A stretch of 64,000 bases of DNA from positions 460,773 to 524,772 of the forward strand of contig NZ_KB894643.1 in NCBI RefSeq assembly GCF_000374585.1, given 5' to 3'. A program made the position numbers and the translations under genes. Shown in pieces: positions 1 through 8,504 of this stretch; the stretch's first letter is position 1, and each line of letters starts with the position of its first letter. The notes beneath the pieces were generated by a model. That model was given only the letters and a program-made list of their open reading frames with translations. It was not told where the DNA came from and did no database searches. The DNA is from Phocaeicola barnesiae DSM 18169 = JCM 13652. Lineage in GTDB: Bacteria; Bacteroidota; Bacteroidia; Bacteroidales; Bacteroidaceae.

Positions 1-1415
1 ACAGTTGTCTGTGTCAATAACCAGATGACACCCGCCCCGACGACTGGAAGATTTCCTAAAAGGAAAGCCCCCAGTGTGGCACACAAGATGCAGCAGGCCA
101 ACGGGCTCACAACCAGATTGGCTAAAAGGAAATAAGTGGGGAAAGCACCGAAATAATACAGAATAAGCGGAAGCGTACCTAGTTGTGCGGCTAAAGATAC
201 CGATAAGGCATTCCATACGTAAGTACCTATCCGGTTACGAGGACTCCACCAGGAAGAAATGAGCGGATACAACAGCAGAATACTGTATACGGCCACAAAG
301 GATAACTGGAAGCTGATATCGAACAGATACATAGGCTGATAGACAAGCATCAGAAAGGCGGTCAGGGTGACGGAAAGAAAGCCCGAGAAACGCTCTTCCG
401 AGACCCACGAAGCCAACACATAAAGCGTAAACATCGTCACGGCACGTACCACAGAAGCGCTCAGTCCGGAAAGAAAAGCGAACATCCACAGACAAACGAC
501 CAGCAGAACAGAAGCAACATTCTTTCCATGCCTCCACCGCTTCAAGGGTGCCAACAATATCCAAAGGATACCTACTATCATCCCCACATGAAGTCCGGAA
601 AGCGCCAGGACATGGCTGGTTCCCGCCGCACTGTAGACAGCTTTCAGTTCCTCGGTCAGTTCTCGTTTCTCGCCGACTGTCAATGCCGAAACAACTGCCA
701 GCACATCGCCTTCCAACCCCCAGTTCCGATACTGCTCCAGCAGTCGCTCCCGCAACAACAAGGCACGTTGCTTCCACGTCAGCATGAACGCAGGTTGCAA
801 GCGCTTCCAATGCCCTTCAAAAGCCAAAGCCGTACCACTGATTCCCTGTCGAAACAGGTATTTTCCATAATCAAATCCTGTCAGATTCATATCCGAAACA
901 GGACGGGAAACGGTTGCGTGAAAGCAGATGCGGTCACCGCACTGCAACGATGTCCCTGCAGAATCGAGAATCCAATACAACAGGATTTTCCGCCTGACAG
1001 GCAACCACCTCTTCTCCCGTATACATGTATCTTCCGAAGCCTCCAACCGATGCGTTACTGTGACTTCAGCCCGAAAAGTTTTACCCTTCAGGTAAGGTAC
1101 AGTTTGAACCACTCCTTCATAAACTTCCGCTTCCTGCGGCCATGGATAGTCAATACGGCTTTGTTGGTATAAGACGGAACAACCACCTAACAGAAAAAAG
1201 GAAAGAGTTGCCAGGTAACCGAACAGGCTCCTCCACCGGTAAACCGATGAACGGAAACAAACACAGGTCAGGACAACAGCTATTCCAAACAGCCCGAACG
1301 CCCACGGCCAAGACAAACGGTCCGACAGAAACCTGTCGAATAAAAAAATTCCGGCTGCCATCGAAAAAGCCAGCCGGAACAACGGATAAATAATATAAGA
1401 AGCGTTTTTCAGCAA
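1..1415 (-). CDS. comEC: ComEC/Rec2-family DNA uptake protein (3' part outside window)
   Basis: This is a multi-pass inner-membrane protein of the ComEC/Rec2 family, the channel through which single-stranded DNA enters the cell in natural transformation. The reading frame is open from about 1415 to the left edge, so the C-terminal part is missing. It begins with hydrophobic helices, then a soluble OB-like region, then the family signature ALSGLHVGMIVG (about 610-570) and further membrane helices. No ATG lies near the expected start. A TTG at 1415, 7 bp after the rpe stop, or an ATG at 1361 inside the first helix, are the options; I prefer TTG. It directly follows rpe on the same strand and is probably co-transcribed. 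Whether the host is naturally transformable cannot be told from sequence. Confidence 0.9.
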   Translation of the reverse strand, partial: MLKNASYIIYPLFRLAFSMAAGIFLFDRFLSDRLSWPWAFGLFGIAVVLTCVCFRSSVYRWRSLFGYLATLSFFLLGGCSVLYQQSRIDYPWPQEAEVYEGVVQTVPYLKGKTFRAEVTVTHRLEASEDTCIREKRWLPVRRKILLYWILDSAGTSLQCGDRICFHATVSRPVSDMNLTGFDYGKYLFRQGISGTALAFEGHWKRLQPAFMLTWKQRALLLRERLLEQYRNWGLEGDVLAVVSALTVGEKRELTEELKAVYSAAGTSHVLALSGLHVGMIVGILWILLAPLKRWRHGKNVASVLLVVCLWMFAFLSGLSASVVRAVTMFTLYVLASWVSEERFSGFLSVTLTAFLMLVYQPMYLFDISFQLSFVAVYSILLLYPLISSWWSPRNRIGTYVWNALSVSLAAQLGTLPLILYYFGAFPTYFLLANLVVSPLACCILCATLGAFLLGNLPVVGAGVIWLLTQTT

Positions 1416-1422
1416 ACTGTTG

Positions 1423-2076
1423 TCAGATGTTTTTCAACTGGTGAACCATTTCTATCATATCAGGTGCCTTGAATACGGCATTTCCTGCTACCAGTACATC
1501 AGCACCTGCCTGCTTCAACAAGGGAGCTGTTTCCAGATTCACACCGCCATCCACTTCTATCAAAGCATGAGAATGAGTCCGTTCTATCAGTTCCCGAAGC
1601 TCAGACACTTTCTGAAGCGTATGAGGAATAAATTTCTGACCGCCGAAACCCGGATTGACCGACATCAATAAGACCAAATCCAGTTCTTCAATAATGTCTG
1701 CAAGCATACAGACCGGTGTAGCTGGATTTAACGTTACTCCCGCCTGCATTCCGGCAGCCTTAATCTGCTGAACAACCCGATGCAAATGCGTACAAGCCTC
1801 ATAATGTACATTCATCAGCATCGTCCCCAACTCCTTCACTTCCGTAATGAACTTTTCAGGCTGAACAATCATCAGATGCACATCCAACGGTTTTTTCGAT
1901 AACTTGGCCACATACTTCAAAACCGGAAAACCAAAAGAGATATTCGGTACGAACACCCCGTCCATGATATCGATATGAAGCCAATCGGCTTCACTCCGGT
2001 TTATCTTATCCAAATCATCCTGCAAATTAGCGAAATTGGCAGAAAGCAAAGAGGGAGATAACTTAATTTCCTTCAT
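1423..2076 (-). CDS. rpe: Ribulose-phosphate 3-epimerase
   Basis: Interconverts ribulose 5-phosphate and xylulose 5-phosphate in the non-oxidative pentose phosphate pathway; cytosolic TIM barrel. The 217-residue product has the family landmarks in order: SLLSANF near the N-terminus, LHIDIMDG and DVHLMI (metal-binding His and Asp), NPGFGGQ (phosphate loop) and EVDGGV (second catalytic Asp). The frame extends 17 codons upstream, but the ATG at 2076 opens the canonical MKEIKLSPSLLSANF. An upstream -7-like element sits at 2104-2111, compatible with that start. It is followed after 7 bp by comEC. Confidence 0.96.
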   Translation of the reverse strand: MKEIKLSPSLLSANFANLQDDLDKINRSEADWLHIDIMDGVFVPNISFGFPVLKYVAKLSKKPLDVHLMIVQPEKFITEVKELGTMLMNVHYEACTHLHRVVQQIKAAGMQAGVTLNPATPVCMLADIIEELDLVLLMSVNPGFGGQKFIPHTLQKVSELRELIERTHSHALIEVDGGVNLETAPLLKQAGADVLVAGNAVFKAPDMIEMVHQLKNI

Positions 2077-2103
2077 CTGTACATTAATTAGTATTTCAAA
2101 AGA

Positions 2104-2111
2104 CAAAGTTA
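2104..2111 (-). promoter_or_regulatory. Bacteroidetes -7 element upstream of rpe
   Basis: TAACTTTG on the minus strand matches TAnnTTTG and ends 28 bp before the rpe ATG. No clear -33 TTTG is visible at the usual distance, so this is a moderate call. Confidence 0.45.
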
Positions 2112-2178
2112 CGTTTTTTTTCCACAATAACGATAGAAACAGTTCTGATTTTTCGGCTATCCATCTTGCTGTTCAACT

Positions 2179-3495
2179 TCATTTGGGAAGGGTAAAACGC
2201 AGACCTAACTGCAGATTGAAATTACAAGGGTGTTCTTTCCGGATGGTTTCTATGCCTGTACCATCATCGAAATAATAAGAAATCCCTGGCTCGACATACA
2301 GTCCCAACTGACGGGTCATATTGAACTGTCCACCGACTGCAGCATTGACCGACCATTGCAAATTCTTTACATCCAAGGAAGTATGTTCCTTCTTACGGTC
2401 AGAATTTCCGGTCACATACAAAGTTTCCAAACTACCTGAAACACATTTTTCCACCGCTCCTCCGGCAACCGCATATACCGTAACCCATCTGTTCTGCCAG
2501 AATGTATGCTTCACCTTCAACGGAATTCCTACGTAATGTAATTTTTGCTCTTCTTCGATGTATGACTGAGTTCCCGTATGAAGTTCGGAAGAAAGAAGTG
2601 TATAAGTCAAACCTGTTTCCACACTCCACCTATCAGAAAAGGAATAACTTAATGTAGCCCCAACCGTTACCGGCATCCGATGATGAACACGGGTTTCGGT
2701 AACCTGGTCACGGTTATGGAACAATACTTGAGTATAAGCCATGCTGTTATCACTAACTGAATTCATAGCCAAATCATCGTTCATCAACATACTGTTCCGG
2801 CTCATCAAAGTCGCAAGGCCTTGAAAATTATTTGAAGCCGAAGAAAAAGAATTACCCGTGGTTACTCCTATCTGCCAGCCATGCGAAGCAGAAGACTTGT
2901 CGGCAACCGCAAGTAAAGCATTTCGTTTCAACTGCTCACGGTCTGCCTTCCGTTGGATTTCACGGGCTTCTCTTGCGGTATTTTCATACTCTTCCTGACT
3001 CTCTTGAATTTCCTCGTTGTCAGTAGTCTGACCATCAGAAGGCACTACAGCGATATCTGTCTGCAACGGATGTTTTTCCTGTGCATCCAAGTCTGCCGAA
3101 ACCAATGATGGAGCTACAGCAGCCAGCAAAGAGGTCACTCCTTGAGTAACCTGATGGACAGCAGGGAGTGTAGAAGATTCCTCCTCCACAACATCAGATA
3201 CTTCCCCATCGTTAACCGACGGTTCTGAAGATGAGGTATCTGCTACCAACGAAGTTTGTCCCGTCGACTCCCCATTACCGGTCATCAGCATCCAAACAGC
3301 CGTCGATGACACGAGTACTACAGCCACAACGGCGGCAACAGCCTGCCAGCGTTTCCAGAGAGGAACCACTTTCGGCTGTAAAGCAGGCTGATTCAAATCC
3401 TTTTCAATCTCCTCCCACAAACCGGTCGGCAAAGGCTCTGAATAGTCTTCCAGCTGCTTACGCATTTGTCGTATCCATTTATCATCTTCTTTCAT
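2179..3495 (-). CDS. Putative anti-sigma / outer-membrane beta-barrel fusion protein
   Basis: The 438-residue protein has a short acidic cytoplasmic-type N-terminus (1-47, with GLWEEIEKDL), one transmembrane helix (about 48-71), a long Ser/Glu-rich linker with a charged coiled-coil-like stretch (about 160-195), and a C-terminal PorT-like region with alternating beta strands (about 205-438, ending LQLGLRFTLPK). It starts 2 bp after the ECF sigma gene, so the two are surely co-transcribed. From that context I infer it is the membrane-bound partner (anti-sigma) of the sigma factor. The barrel-like domain fused to an inner-membrane helix is topologically odd. Function is not established by the sequence. 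Confidence 0.6.
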   Translation of the reverse strand: MKEDDKWIRQMRKQLEDYSEPLPTGLWEEIEKDLNQPALQPKVVPLWKRWQAVAAVVAVVLVSSTAVWMLMTGNGESTGQTSLVADTSSSEPSVNDGEVSDVVEEESSTLPAVHQVTQGVTSLLAAVAPSLVSADLDAQEKHPLQTDIAVVPSDGQTTDNEEIQESQEEYENTAREAREIQRKADREQLKRNALLAVADKSSASHGWQIGVTTGNSFSSASNNFQGLATLMSRNSMLMNDDLAMNSVSDNSMAYTQVLFHNRDQVTETRVHHRMPVTVGATLSYSFSDRWSVETGLTYTLLSSELHTGTQSYIEEEQKLHYVGIPLKVKHTFWQNRWVTVYAVAGGAVEKCVSGSLETLYVTGNSDRKKEHTSLDVKNLQWSVNAAVGGQFNMTRQLGLYVEPGISYYFDDGTGIETIRKEHPCNFNLQLGLRFTLPK

Positions 3496-3497
3496 GC

Positions 3498-4037
3498 CTA
3501 TAAACTCTTTCTATATTCTTTGATTTTTTTCAATAACAATGTTTTCGCCCGATAAAACTGAGAAGAAGACGTACGCTCGGTTATTCCTAAAAGCGTACCG
3601 ATTTCCTTATGGCTTTTTTCTTCGAAGACATACAGATTGAACACTGTACGATAACCGTCAGGCAATTCACGGATAAGTCTCATCAGCACGGATTGAGGAA
3701 TGTCTTCCGTCGATTCATCCTCCTCCCTGTCAGGAATTTCATCCATCAGCACTTCCTGCTGTACCTGTTGGTTCTTCTTGCGCAAAAAGCCTAAAGCCTC
3801 ATTGACCATAATCCGTGACATCCAAGCTTTTAACGATCCGACTCCCTGATAATGAAACTGCTGAAAAGATTGGAAAATCCGTATAAATCCGTCATGTAAT
3901 ACATCTTGAGCGGACTCCCGGTCGCTGACATAACGGAGACAAATAGCCATAAGCTGCCCACCGTACTGTTCATACAGTTGCTTTCGTGCCAAAGCATCCG
4001 CCTTGGCACATCGTTGCGCTAATTCTTCTTCTGTCAT
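3498..4037 (-). CDS. ECF-type RNA polymerase sigma factor
   Basis: A 179-residue group 4 (ECF) sigma-70 factor. Region 2 is visible as LYEQYGGQLMAICLRYV, then QDVLHDGFIRIF and WMSRIMVNEAL. Region 4 is visible as ELPDGYRTVFNLYVFEEKSHKEIGTLLGI followed by the recognition helix. The frame starts 21 codons upstream at 4100, but the ATG at 4037 (MTEEELAQRC) fits family length and lies about 48 bp downstream of a -7-like TATTTTTG at 4085-4092. It is followed within 2 bp by the barrel-fusion gene, giving a sigma/putative anti-sigma pair. The divergent NigD-like gene at 4197 is a plausible target, though no ECF-specific promoter could be identified. Confidence 0.92.
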   Translation of the reverse strand: MTEEELAQRCAKADALARKQLYEQYGGQLMAICLRYVSDRESAQDVLHDGFIRIFQSFQQFHYQGVGSLKAWMSRIMVNEALGFLRKKNQQVQQEVLMDEIPDREEDESTEDIPQSVLMRLIRELPDGYRTVFNLYVFEEKSHKEIGTLLGITERTSSSQFYRAKTLLLKKIKEYRKSL

Positions 4038-4196
4038 AACCGTGCTTCGTGTTCGAACTATACATTCTATAAATGAAAAGTCCACAAAAATACTGCACAT
4101 CGTACAAAATTTTCTTCTTCAGGAAGTTTTTAACAGACACAAATGCAGTATTTCCTCAGAAACTACATTTTCTAGACAAATAGAAAGAATGAACAC

Positions 4197-4922
4197 ATGA
4201 TAAAAATTATCCGTAAAATAATGCTGGGAGGATTGATGGCAGGATACACACTGATGTCTGGCTGTATGGAGAAAGATTATTCCGATGATCTTTCAGCTTC
4301 CTTAGACGGAACCAACGCTTATTACCCGACTTTAGGTACGGTAGAAGATGTTGATCCAATCACCATCGCATCCGATACTTATGGCACTCTCATACCAACC
4401 AATCCTGAAGTCTTTGAAAAAAGCGGAGCGGACAGTATCGGGCAACGAGTATTTCTGAATGTTGTATTCCAATCGGACCCACATAATCCAATATCTACAG
4501 CACAGGAGGTCATTGTGCTCAACCTCTACAATATTCCGACACGGGCAGCCACCGATTTACGAGAAGCTGAAGATAATGATTTGAACCGATTCGGAAACGA
4601 TCCGGTACAGATTACCGGAAGTTCCATCAGCAAAGAACACCTGAACATTGAATTTAATTTCAAAGGTTCTGGCAATAACAACATCCATGACTTCACGCTA
4701 ATCCTACCTGAAGGAACCGAACTGGACAATCGGGGAATGCTTCTTGTTGAGTTACGCCACGACGCGAAATCGGATACACCGACAGGATGGTATTGGGGAG
4801 TCACATCCTTTACCTTGAAAAGCATTCCTGAATATCAACAAAACAACTTTCAGGGCTTTCTCATCAAATACAACAGCGGTGCTGACAGCCAAGCTGTATG
4901 GGAAGTCAAAAAGAGCAATTAG
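4197..4922 (+). CDS. NigD-like lipoprotein
   Basis: A 241-residue lipoprotein: basic N-terminus, hydrophobic core and the lipobox MSGC with the lipidated Cys at about residue 23. The mature part reads like the Bacteroides NigD-like family: an N-terminal OB-fold segment (TLGTVEDVD...ITIASDTYGTLIP) and a C-terminal beta-sandwich region. NigD-like proteins are cell-envelope lipoproteins of unknown biochemical role, first noted beside a bacteriocin locus. No bacteriocin genes are nearby. The gene is divergent from the ECF sigma factor and ends before a strong terminator at 4950-4990. Confidence 0.7.
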   Translation: MIKIIRKIMLGGLMAGYTLMSGCMEKDYSDDLSASLDGTNAYYPTLGTVEDVDPITIASDTYGTLIPTNPEVFEKSGADSIGQRVFLNVVFQSDPHNPISTAQEVIVLNLYNIPTRAATDLREAEDNDLNRFGNDPVQITGSSISKEHLNIEFNFKGSGNNNIHDFTLILPEGTELDNRGMLLVELRHDAKSDTPTGWYWGVTSFTLKSIPEYQQNNFQGFLIKYNSGADSQAVWEVKKSN

Positions 4923-4949
4923 TTCCAATCTATTCTATCAACAAGTAGC

Positions 4950-4990
4950 AAGGCCAGTTTCTATTCCGCTGAATAGTGACTGGCCTTTTA
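4950..4990 (+). terminator. Rho-independent terminator after the NigD-like gene
   Basis: Nine-base outer stem AAGGCCAGT / ACTGGCCTT plus inner stem CTATTC / GAATAG around a CGCT loop, followed by TTTT on the + strand. It separates this gene from the convergent fmt. Confidence 0.85.
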
Positions 4991-5009
4991 AACTTTTACA
5001 CATTGTCCG

Positions 5010-5981
5010 TCATCTGACACAGGTATCTTCCGTATGACGGTATCCACGCAAGAAATCGGCTACCCGCATCCGTTTCTTACCTGCCAGTTGCAAAGACAGA
5101 ATATCTACATACCCATCGGTTGATGCAACCCGGAAATAGGTTTTCTTATCGGTCACTACAGTACCCGGCTGTAATGCATGTTCACAGAAAATCTTAGCGG
5201 ATTCATAAATTTTCAGCATGACAGGTGAAGCCTCTCCCTGAGAAAGTTCCGTCCAAGCGGCCGGATAAGGAGACAGTCCCCGGATAAAGTCATAGACAGG
5301 TTTAACTCCTTTTGTCCAGTCGATACGACAAGTATCCTTGAATATTTTAGGAGCCGGACGGAGTTCATCCACCTTAGCCAGTTCCTCTTGTGGAGTAGTC
5401 TTCACATTACCTGCTAAAATGGCATCCACCGTCTTCACGACCAAATCACCGCCCAAGAGCATCAACCGGTCATATACGATTCCTACATTATCCGTATCGG
5501 CTATCGGCACCTTCACCTGATCGATGATTTCACCGGTATCGATTTCATGTTTCAGGAAAAATGTCGTGATTCCAGTCTCTGTATCACCGTTGATGACCGC
5601 CCAGTTGATAGGAGCAGCTCCCCGGTATTGGGGCAACAACGAAGCGTGCAGGTTGAAGGTTCCCAAACGAGGCATATTCCAGACAACTTCCGGAAGCATA
5701 CGGAAAGCCACCACAATCTGAAGGTCGGCTTTCAATGCACGCAGTTCATCCAGAAAAGCCTCATCTTTCAGTTTCTCCGGTTGCAGGACTTTCAAACCTT
5801 GAGAAACAGCATATTCCTTAACGGGACTCGGTTGAAGGACACTTCCGTGGCGTCCCATCGGTTTATCGGGCATCGTAATAACACCCACTACCTGGTAACC
5901 GCCTTCCACCAATCGCTTCAAACTTTCTACAGCGAACTCGGGAGTTCCCATATACACGATACGTAAGTCTTTCTTGTCCAT
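5010..5981 (-). CDS. fmt: Methionyl-tRNA formyltransferase
   Basis: Formylates initiator methionyl-tRNA using 10-formyltetrahydrofolate. The 323-residue product has the N-terminal RIVYMGTPEFAV, the catalytic region FNLHASLLPQYRGAAPINWA followed by GDTETGITTF (Asn, His and Asp of the formyltransferase site), and the C-terminal tRNA-binding domain (about 210-315). The length is normal. It lies 24 bp after the ClC gene and is the last gene of a tsaC-ClC-fmt operon. Confidence 0.97.
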   Translation of the reverse strand: MDKKDLRIVYMGTPEFAVESLKRLVEGGYQVVGVITMPDKPMGRHGSVLQPSPVKEYAVSQGLKVLQPEKLKDEAFLDELRALKADLQIVVAFRMLPEVVWNMPRLGTFNLHASLLPQYRGAAPINWAVINGDTETGITTFFLKHEIDTGEIIDQVKVPIADTDNVGIVYDRLMLLGGDLVVKTVDAILAGNVKTTPQEELAKVDELRPAPKIFKDTCRIDWTKGVKPVYDFIRGLSPYPAAWTELSQGEASPVMLKIYESAKIFCEHALQPGTVVTDKKTYFRVASTDGYVDILSLQLAGKKRMRVADFLRGYRHTEDTCVR

Positions 5982-6005
5982 TCGTTGCTCTTTTTAATGT
6001 TACAC

Positions 6006-7805
6006 TTATTCGGCAGAAAAATCCACCATTACCTGACGGTACGTATTCAGCATCTTCGATTTCGAAACAATGCCTTTGTATTTACGTTGTTCGTCAATCA
6101 CCGGCAAATTCCAGGCGCCAGTCTTGTCGAATTTCTGCATCACCACCTCCATGGAGTCTGTGGTATTGATAATCGCTTTCGGTTCCTTCATGAACCGCTC
6201 TACGTAATATTTATGATATAACTCCTGACGGAACATTACATTCCGGACATCGTCCAGATTGACCATTCCCAGAAATTCCCCCTGTACACCGACAACGGGA
6301 AACAGGTTACGGGTGGAAAGTGAAATTGCTTTGACCATTCCTGCCAAGTCCATATCCGGACGAAGTTTCTGGAAATCAGTTTCAATAATACTCTCCACAT
6401 TCATCAATGTCAGTACCGCCTTATCCTTGTGATGGGTAAGCAGTTCCCCTTTTTTGGCCAAACGCATGGAGTAAATACTATGTGGCTCGAATACGATAAT
6501 CGTAAGGTATGCACTGACAGATACAATCATCAGCGGAAGGAACAGGTCATATCCACCGGTCAACTCTGCAATCAGGAAAATACCCGTCAACGGAGCATGC
6601 ATAACTCCCGACATCAGCCCGGCCATTCCCATCAAGGCAAAATTCTTTTCCGGAATATAAGTGTTCCCGATATGAAACTCATTACATACGTAAGAGAAGA
6701 CAAAGCCGGAGATACAACCCAAAAACAGACTCGGTGCAAAGATACCTCCACAACCGCCTCCACCGTTCGTAGCACTCGATGCAAATACCTTCAAGAGAAT
6801 GATCAATATCAAATAGATGATAAGCAAACTGCCGTTTCCGTAGAAGAATGAATTGTTCATCACCGTATTCCAGTCCACACTCGACTTACCGTTCAGCAAC
6901 AGGGTGATGGTATCGTAACCTTCACCGTACAATGGCGGGAACAAGAAAATCAGAATGCTCAGCATGGAAGCCCCTATCACAAACTTGACGTAAGGGTTAG
7001 AGTATCGGCGGAAGATATTTTCAATCCAATTCATCGAACGGGTGAAATACCACGCTATCAATCCACAGAATATCCCCAGTCCAATGGCATAAGGAATACG
7101 TTCCAAAGCAAACGGATAATCCAGATGAAACTGGAACATAGCTTCGGTTCCGGTCAGCACATAAGCCACAGAGGCAGCTGTCACACTCGAAATCAGCAAC
7201 GGAAGTAACGAAGCCATTGTCAGGTCAATCATCAATACCTCCAAGGTGAAAACGAGTCCGGCAATCGGAGCTTTAAAGATGCCCGAAACGGCACCGGCTG
7301 CTCCACATCCTACCAGCAGCATCAGGGTCTTGTGGTCCATCCGGAACAGGGCTCCCAAATTGGAACCGATGGCAGAACCGGTCAACACAATCGGTGCTTC
7401 GGCTCCGACCGAACCACCACAACCGATGGTGATGGCAGATGCACACACCGACGACCATACATTGTGACGCTTGATACGGCTCTGTTTCCGGGAAATGGCA
7501 TACAGAATCTTCGTCACACCATGACTGATGTCATCACGTACCACCTTTCGGATAAAAAGGCTTGTCAACAGAATACCCACCACCGGATATACCAAATATA
7601 ATCCGTTGGCCCGGGTTGTATCGAAATTCTCTGTCAGAAACTCTTTGATATATTCCACTAAAAACTTCAGCACAAAAGCAGCCAGTGCCGTACATATTCC
7701 CACCAGGAAACTCAGTATCAGAATAAACTGCTTATCTTTGATATGTTTCTCTCTCCACACCAGGAAACGCTGAAGCCAACTGTATTTCTCTTCTTCTATC
7801 TGCAT
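6006..7805 (-). CDS. ClC-family chloride channel or antiporter with two CBS domains
   Basis: A 599-residue membrane protein of the ClC family. The transmembrane part spans about residues 25-440 with two family motifs: GAEAP, a variant of GREGP that keeps the gating Glu, and GGGGCGGIFAPSLFLG. The first motif (usually GSGIP) is replaced by SHGVTK, so one anion-binding Ser is not where expected. A C-terminal cytosolic pair of CBS domains follows (about 465-525 and 535-595), which usually sense adenine nucleotides. The gating Glu suggests an H+/Cl- exchanger-like mechanism, but ion selectivity is uncertain. Middle gene of the tsaC-ClC-fmt operon. Confidence 0.93.
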   Translation of the reverse strand: MQIEEEKYSWLQRFLVWREKHIKDKQFILILSFLVGICTALAAFVLKFLVEYIKEFLTENFDTTRANGLYLVYPVVGILLTSLFIRKVVRDDISHGVTKILYAISRKQSRIKRHNVWSSVCASAITIGCGGSVGAEAPIVLTGSAIGSNLGALFRMDHKTLMLLVGCGAAGAVSGIFKAPIAGLVFTLEVLMIDLTMASLLPLLISSVTAASVAYVLTGTEAMFQFHLDYPFALERIPYAIGLGIFCGLIAWYFTRSMNWIENIFRRYSNPYVKFVIGASMLSILIFLFPPLYGEGYDTITLLLNGKSSVDWNTVMNNSFFYGNGSLLIIYLILIILLKVFASSATNGGGGCGGIFAPSLFLGCISGFVFSYVCNEFHIGNTYIPEKNFALMGMAGLMSGVMHAPLTGIFLIAELTGGYDLFLPLMIVSVSAYLTIIVFEPHSIYSMRLAKKGELLTHHKDKAVLTLMNVESIIETDFQKLRPDMDLAGMVKAISLSTRNLFPVVGVQGEFLGMVNLDDVRNVMFRQELYHKYYVERFMKEPKAIINTTDSMEVVMQKFDKTGAWNLPVIDEQRKYKGIVSKSKMLNTYRQVMVDFSAE

Positions 7806-7838
7806 GGCTCAGTAATGGAGTTTAGTTTTGTTTGGATT

Positions 7839-8402
7839 TTATTCGCGGATAATCTTTACTTCTCCCCCTTTTCCTAATTTAATGATACTGGAAGGTTTGG
7901 GATGTCCTGTCTCTTCCCGACGGAAATCCACTACATAATCCACAGCCTGCTTGATTTCTTCCGAAATCTCACTATATACAGCCGGTGCAGGCTGACCACT
8001 GATATTGGCCGAAGTAGAAACGATGGCTTTCCGGAAACGGAAGCAAAGCTCCTTGGAAAATTCTTCGGAAGTAACACGGATACCTACACTGCCATCGGCA
8101 GCAATCAGATTCGGAGCCAGATTACGCGCTCCATCGTATATAATCGTCAACGGCTTGGTGGTCATTTCAATCAAATCCCAAGCCACAGAGGGTACATCCT
8201 GTACATAAAAATCCACCTTCACAGGGCTGTCTACCAATACCAGCATCGCTTTGCTGTCGGCACGTTTCTTGATTTCATACACCCGCTTCACAGCCTCTTC
8301 ATTGGTTGCGTCACATCCTATTCCCCACACTGTATCAGTAGGATAAAGGATGACACCCCCTTTCTGCATGACCTCACAGGCCTTTTTAATCTCATCTTTC
8401 AT
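7839..8402 (-). CDS. tsaC: L-threonylcarbamoyladenylate synthase (TsaC/YrdC type)
   Basis: Makes threonylcarbamoyl-AMP from threonine, bicarbonate and ATP for the t6A37 modification of ANN-decoding tRNAs. The 187-residue product is a single YrdC domain: VILYPTDTVWGIGCD at the N-terminus, the KKR...K substrate-binding segment and IVSTSANISGQP. It lacks the extra Sua5 C-terminal domain, so it is TsaC-like. The frame extends 43 codons upstream over the dinB start, but ATG 8402 (or 8405) gives the family N-terminus and follows a good promoter at 8435-8467. First gene of the operon with ClC and fmt. Confidence 0.93.
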   Translation of the reverse strand: MKDEIKKACEVMQKGGVILYPTDTVWGIGCDATNEEAVKRVYEIKKRADSKAMLVLVDSPVKVDFYVQDVPSVAWDLIEMTTKPLTIIYDGARNLAPNLIAADGSVGIRVTSEEFSKELCFRFRKAIVSTSANISGQPAPAVYSEISEEIKQAVDYVVDFRREETGHPKPSSIIKLGKGGEVKIIRE

Positions 8403-8434
8403 CATAAAAATCGTCACAATTTTGTAAGATACGA

Positions 8435-8467
8435 CAAAAGTACAAATGATTTTTAGGATGACCCAAA
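8435..8467 (-). promoter_or_regulatory. Promoter of the tsaC-ClC-fmt operon
   Basis: Minus-strand TACTTTTG at 8435-8442 (TAnnTTTG) with TTTG at 8464-8467, 21 bp apart: a complete Bacteroidetes housekeeping promoter. It overlaps the divergent dinB control region. Confidence 0.7.
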
Positions 8468-8477
8468 AAAGTTTCAT

Positions 8478-8485
8478 TATTTTTG
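8478..8485 (+). promoter_or_regulatory. -7 element of dinB
   Basis: TATTTTTG ends 19 bp before the dinB ATG; the -33 region is weak. No obvious SOS-type operator is seen. Confidence 0.5.
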
Positions 8486-8504
8486 CACAAAAGCTATCTG
8501 TTTT

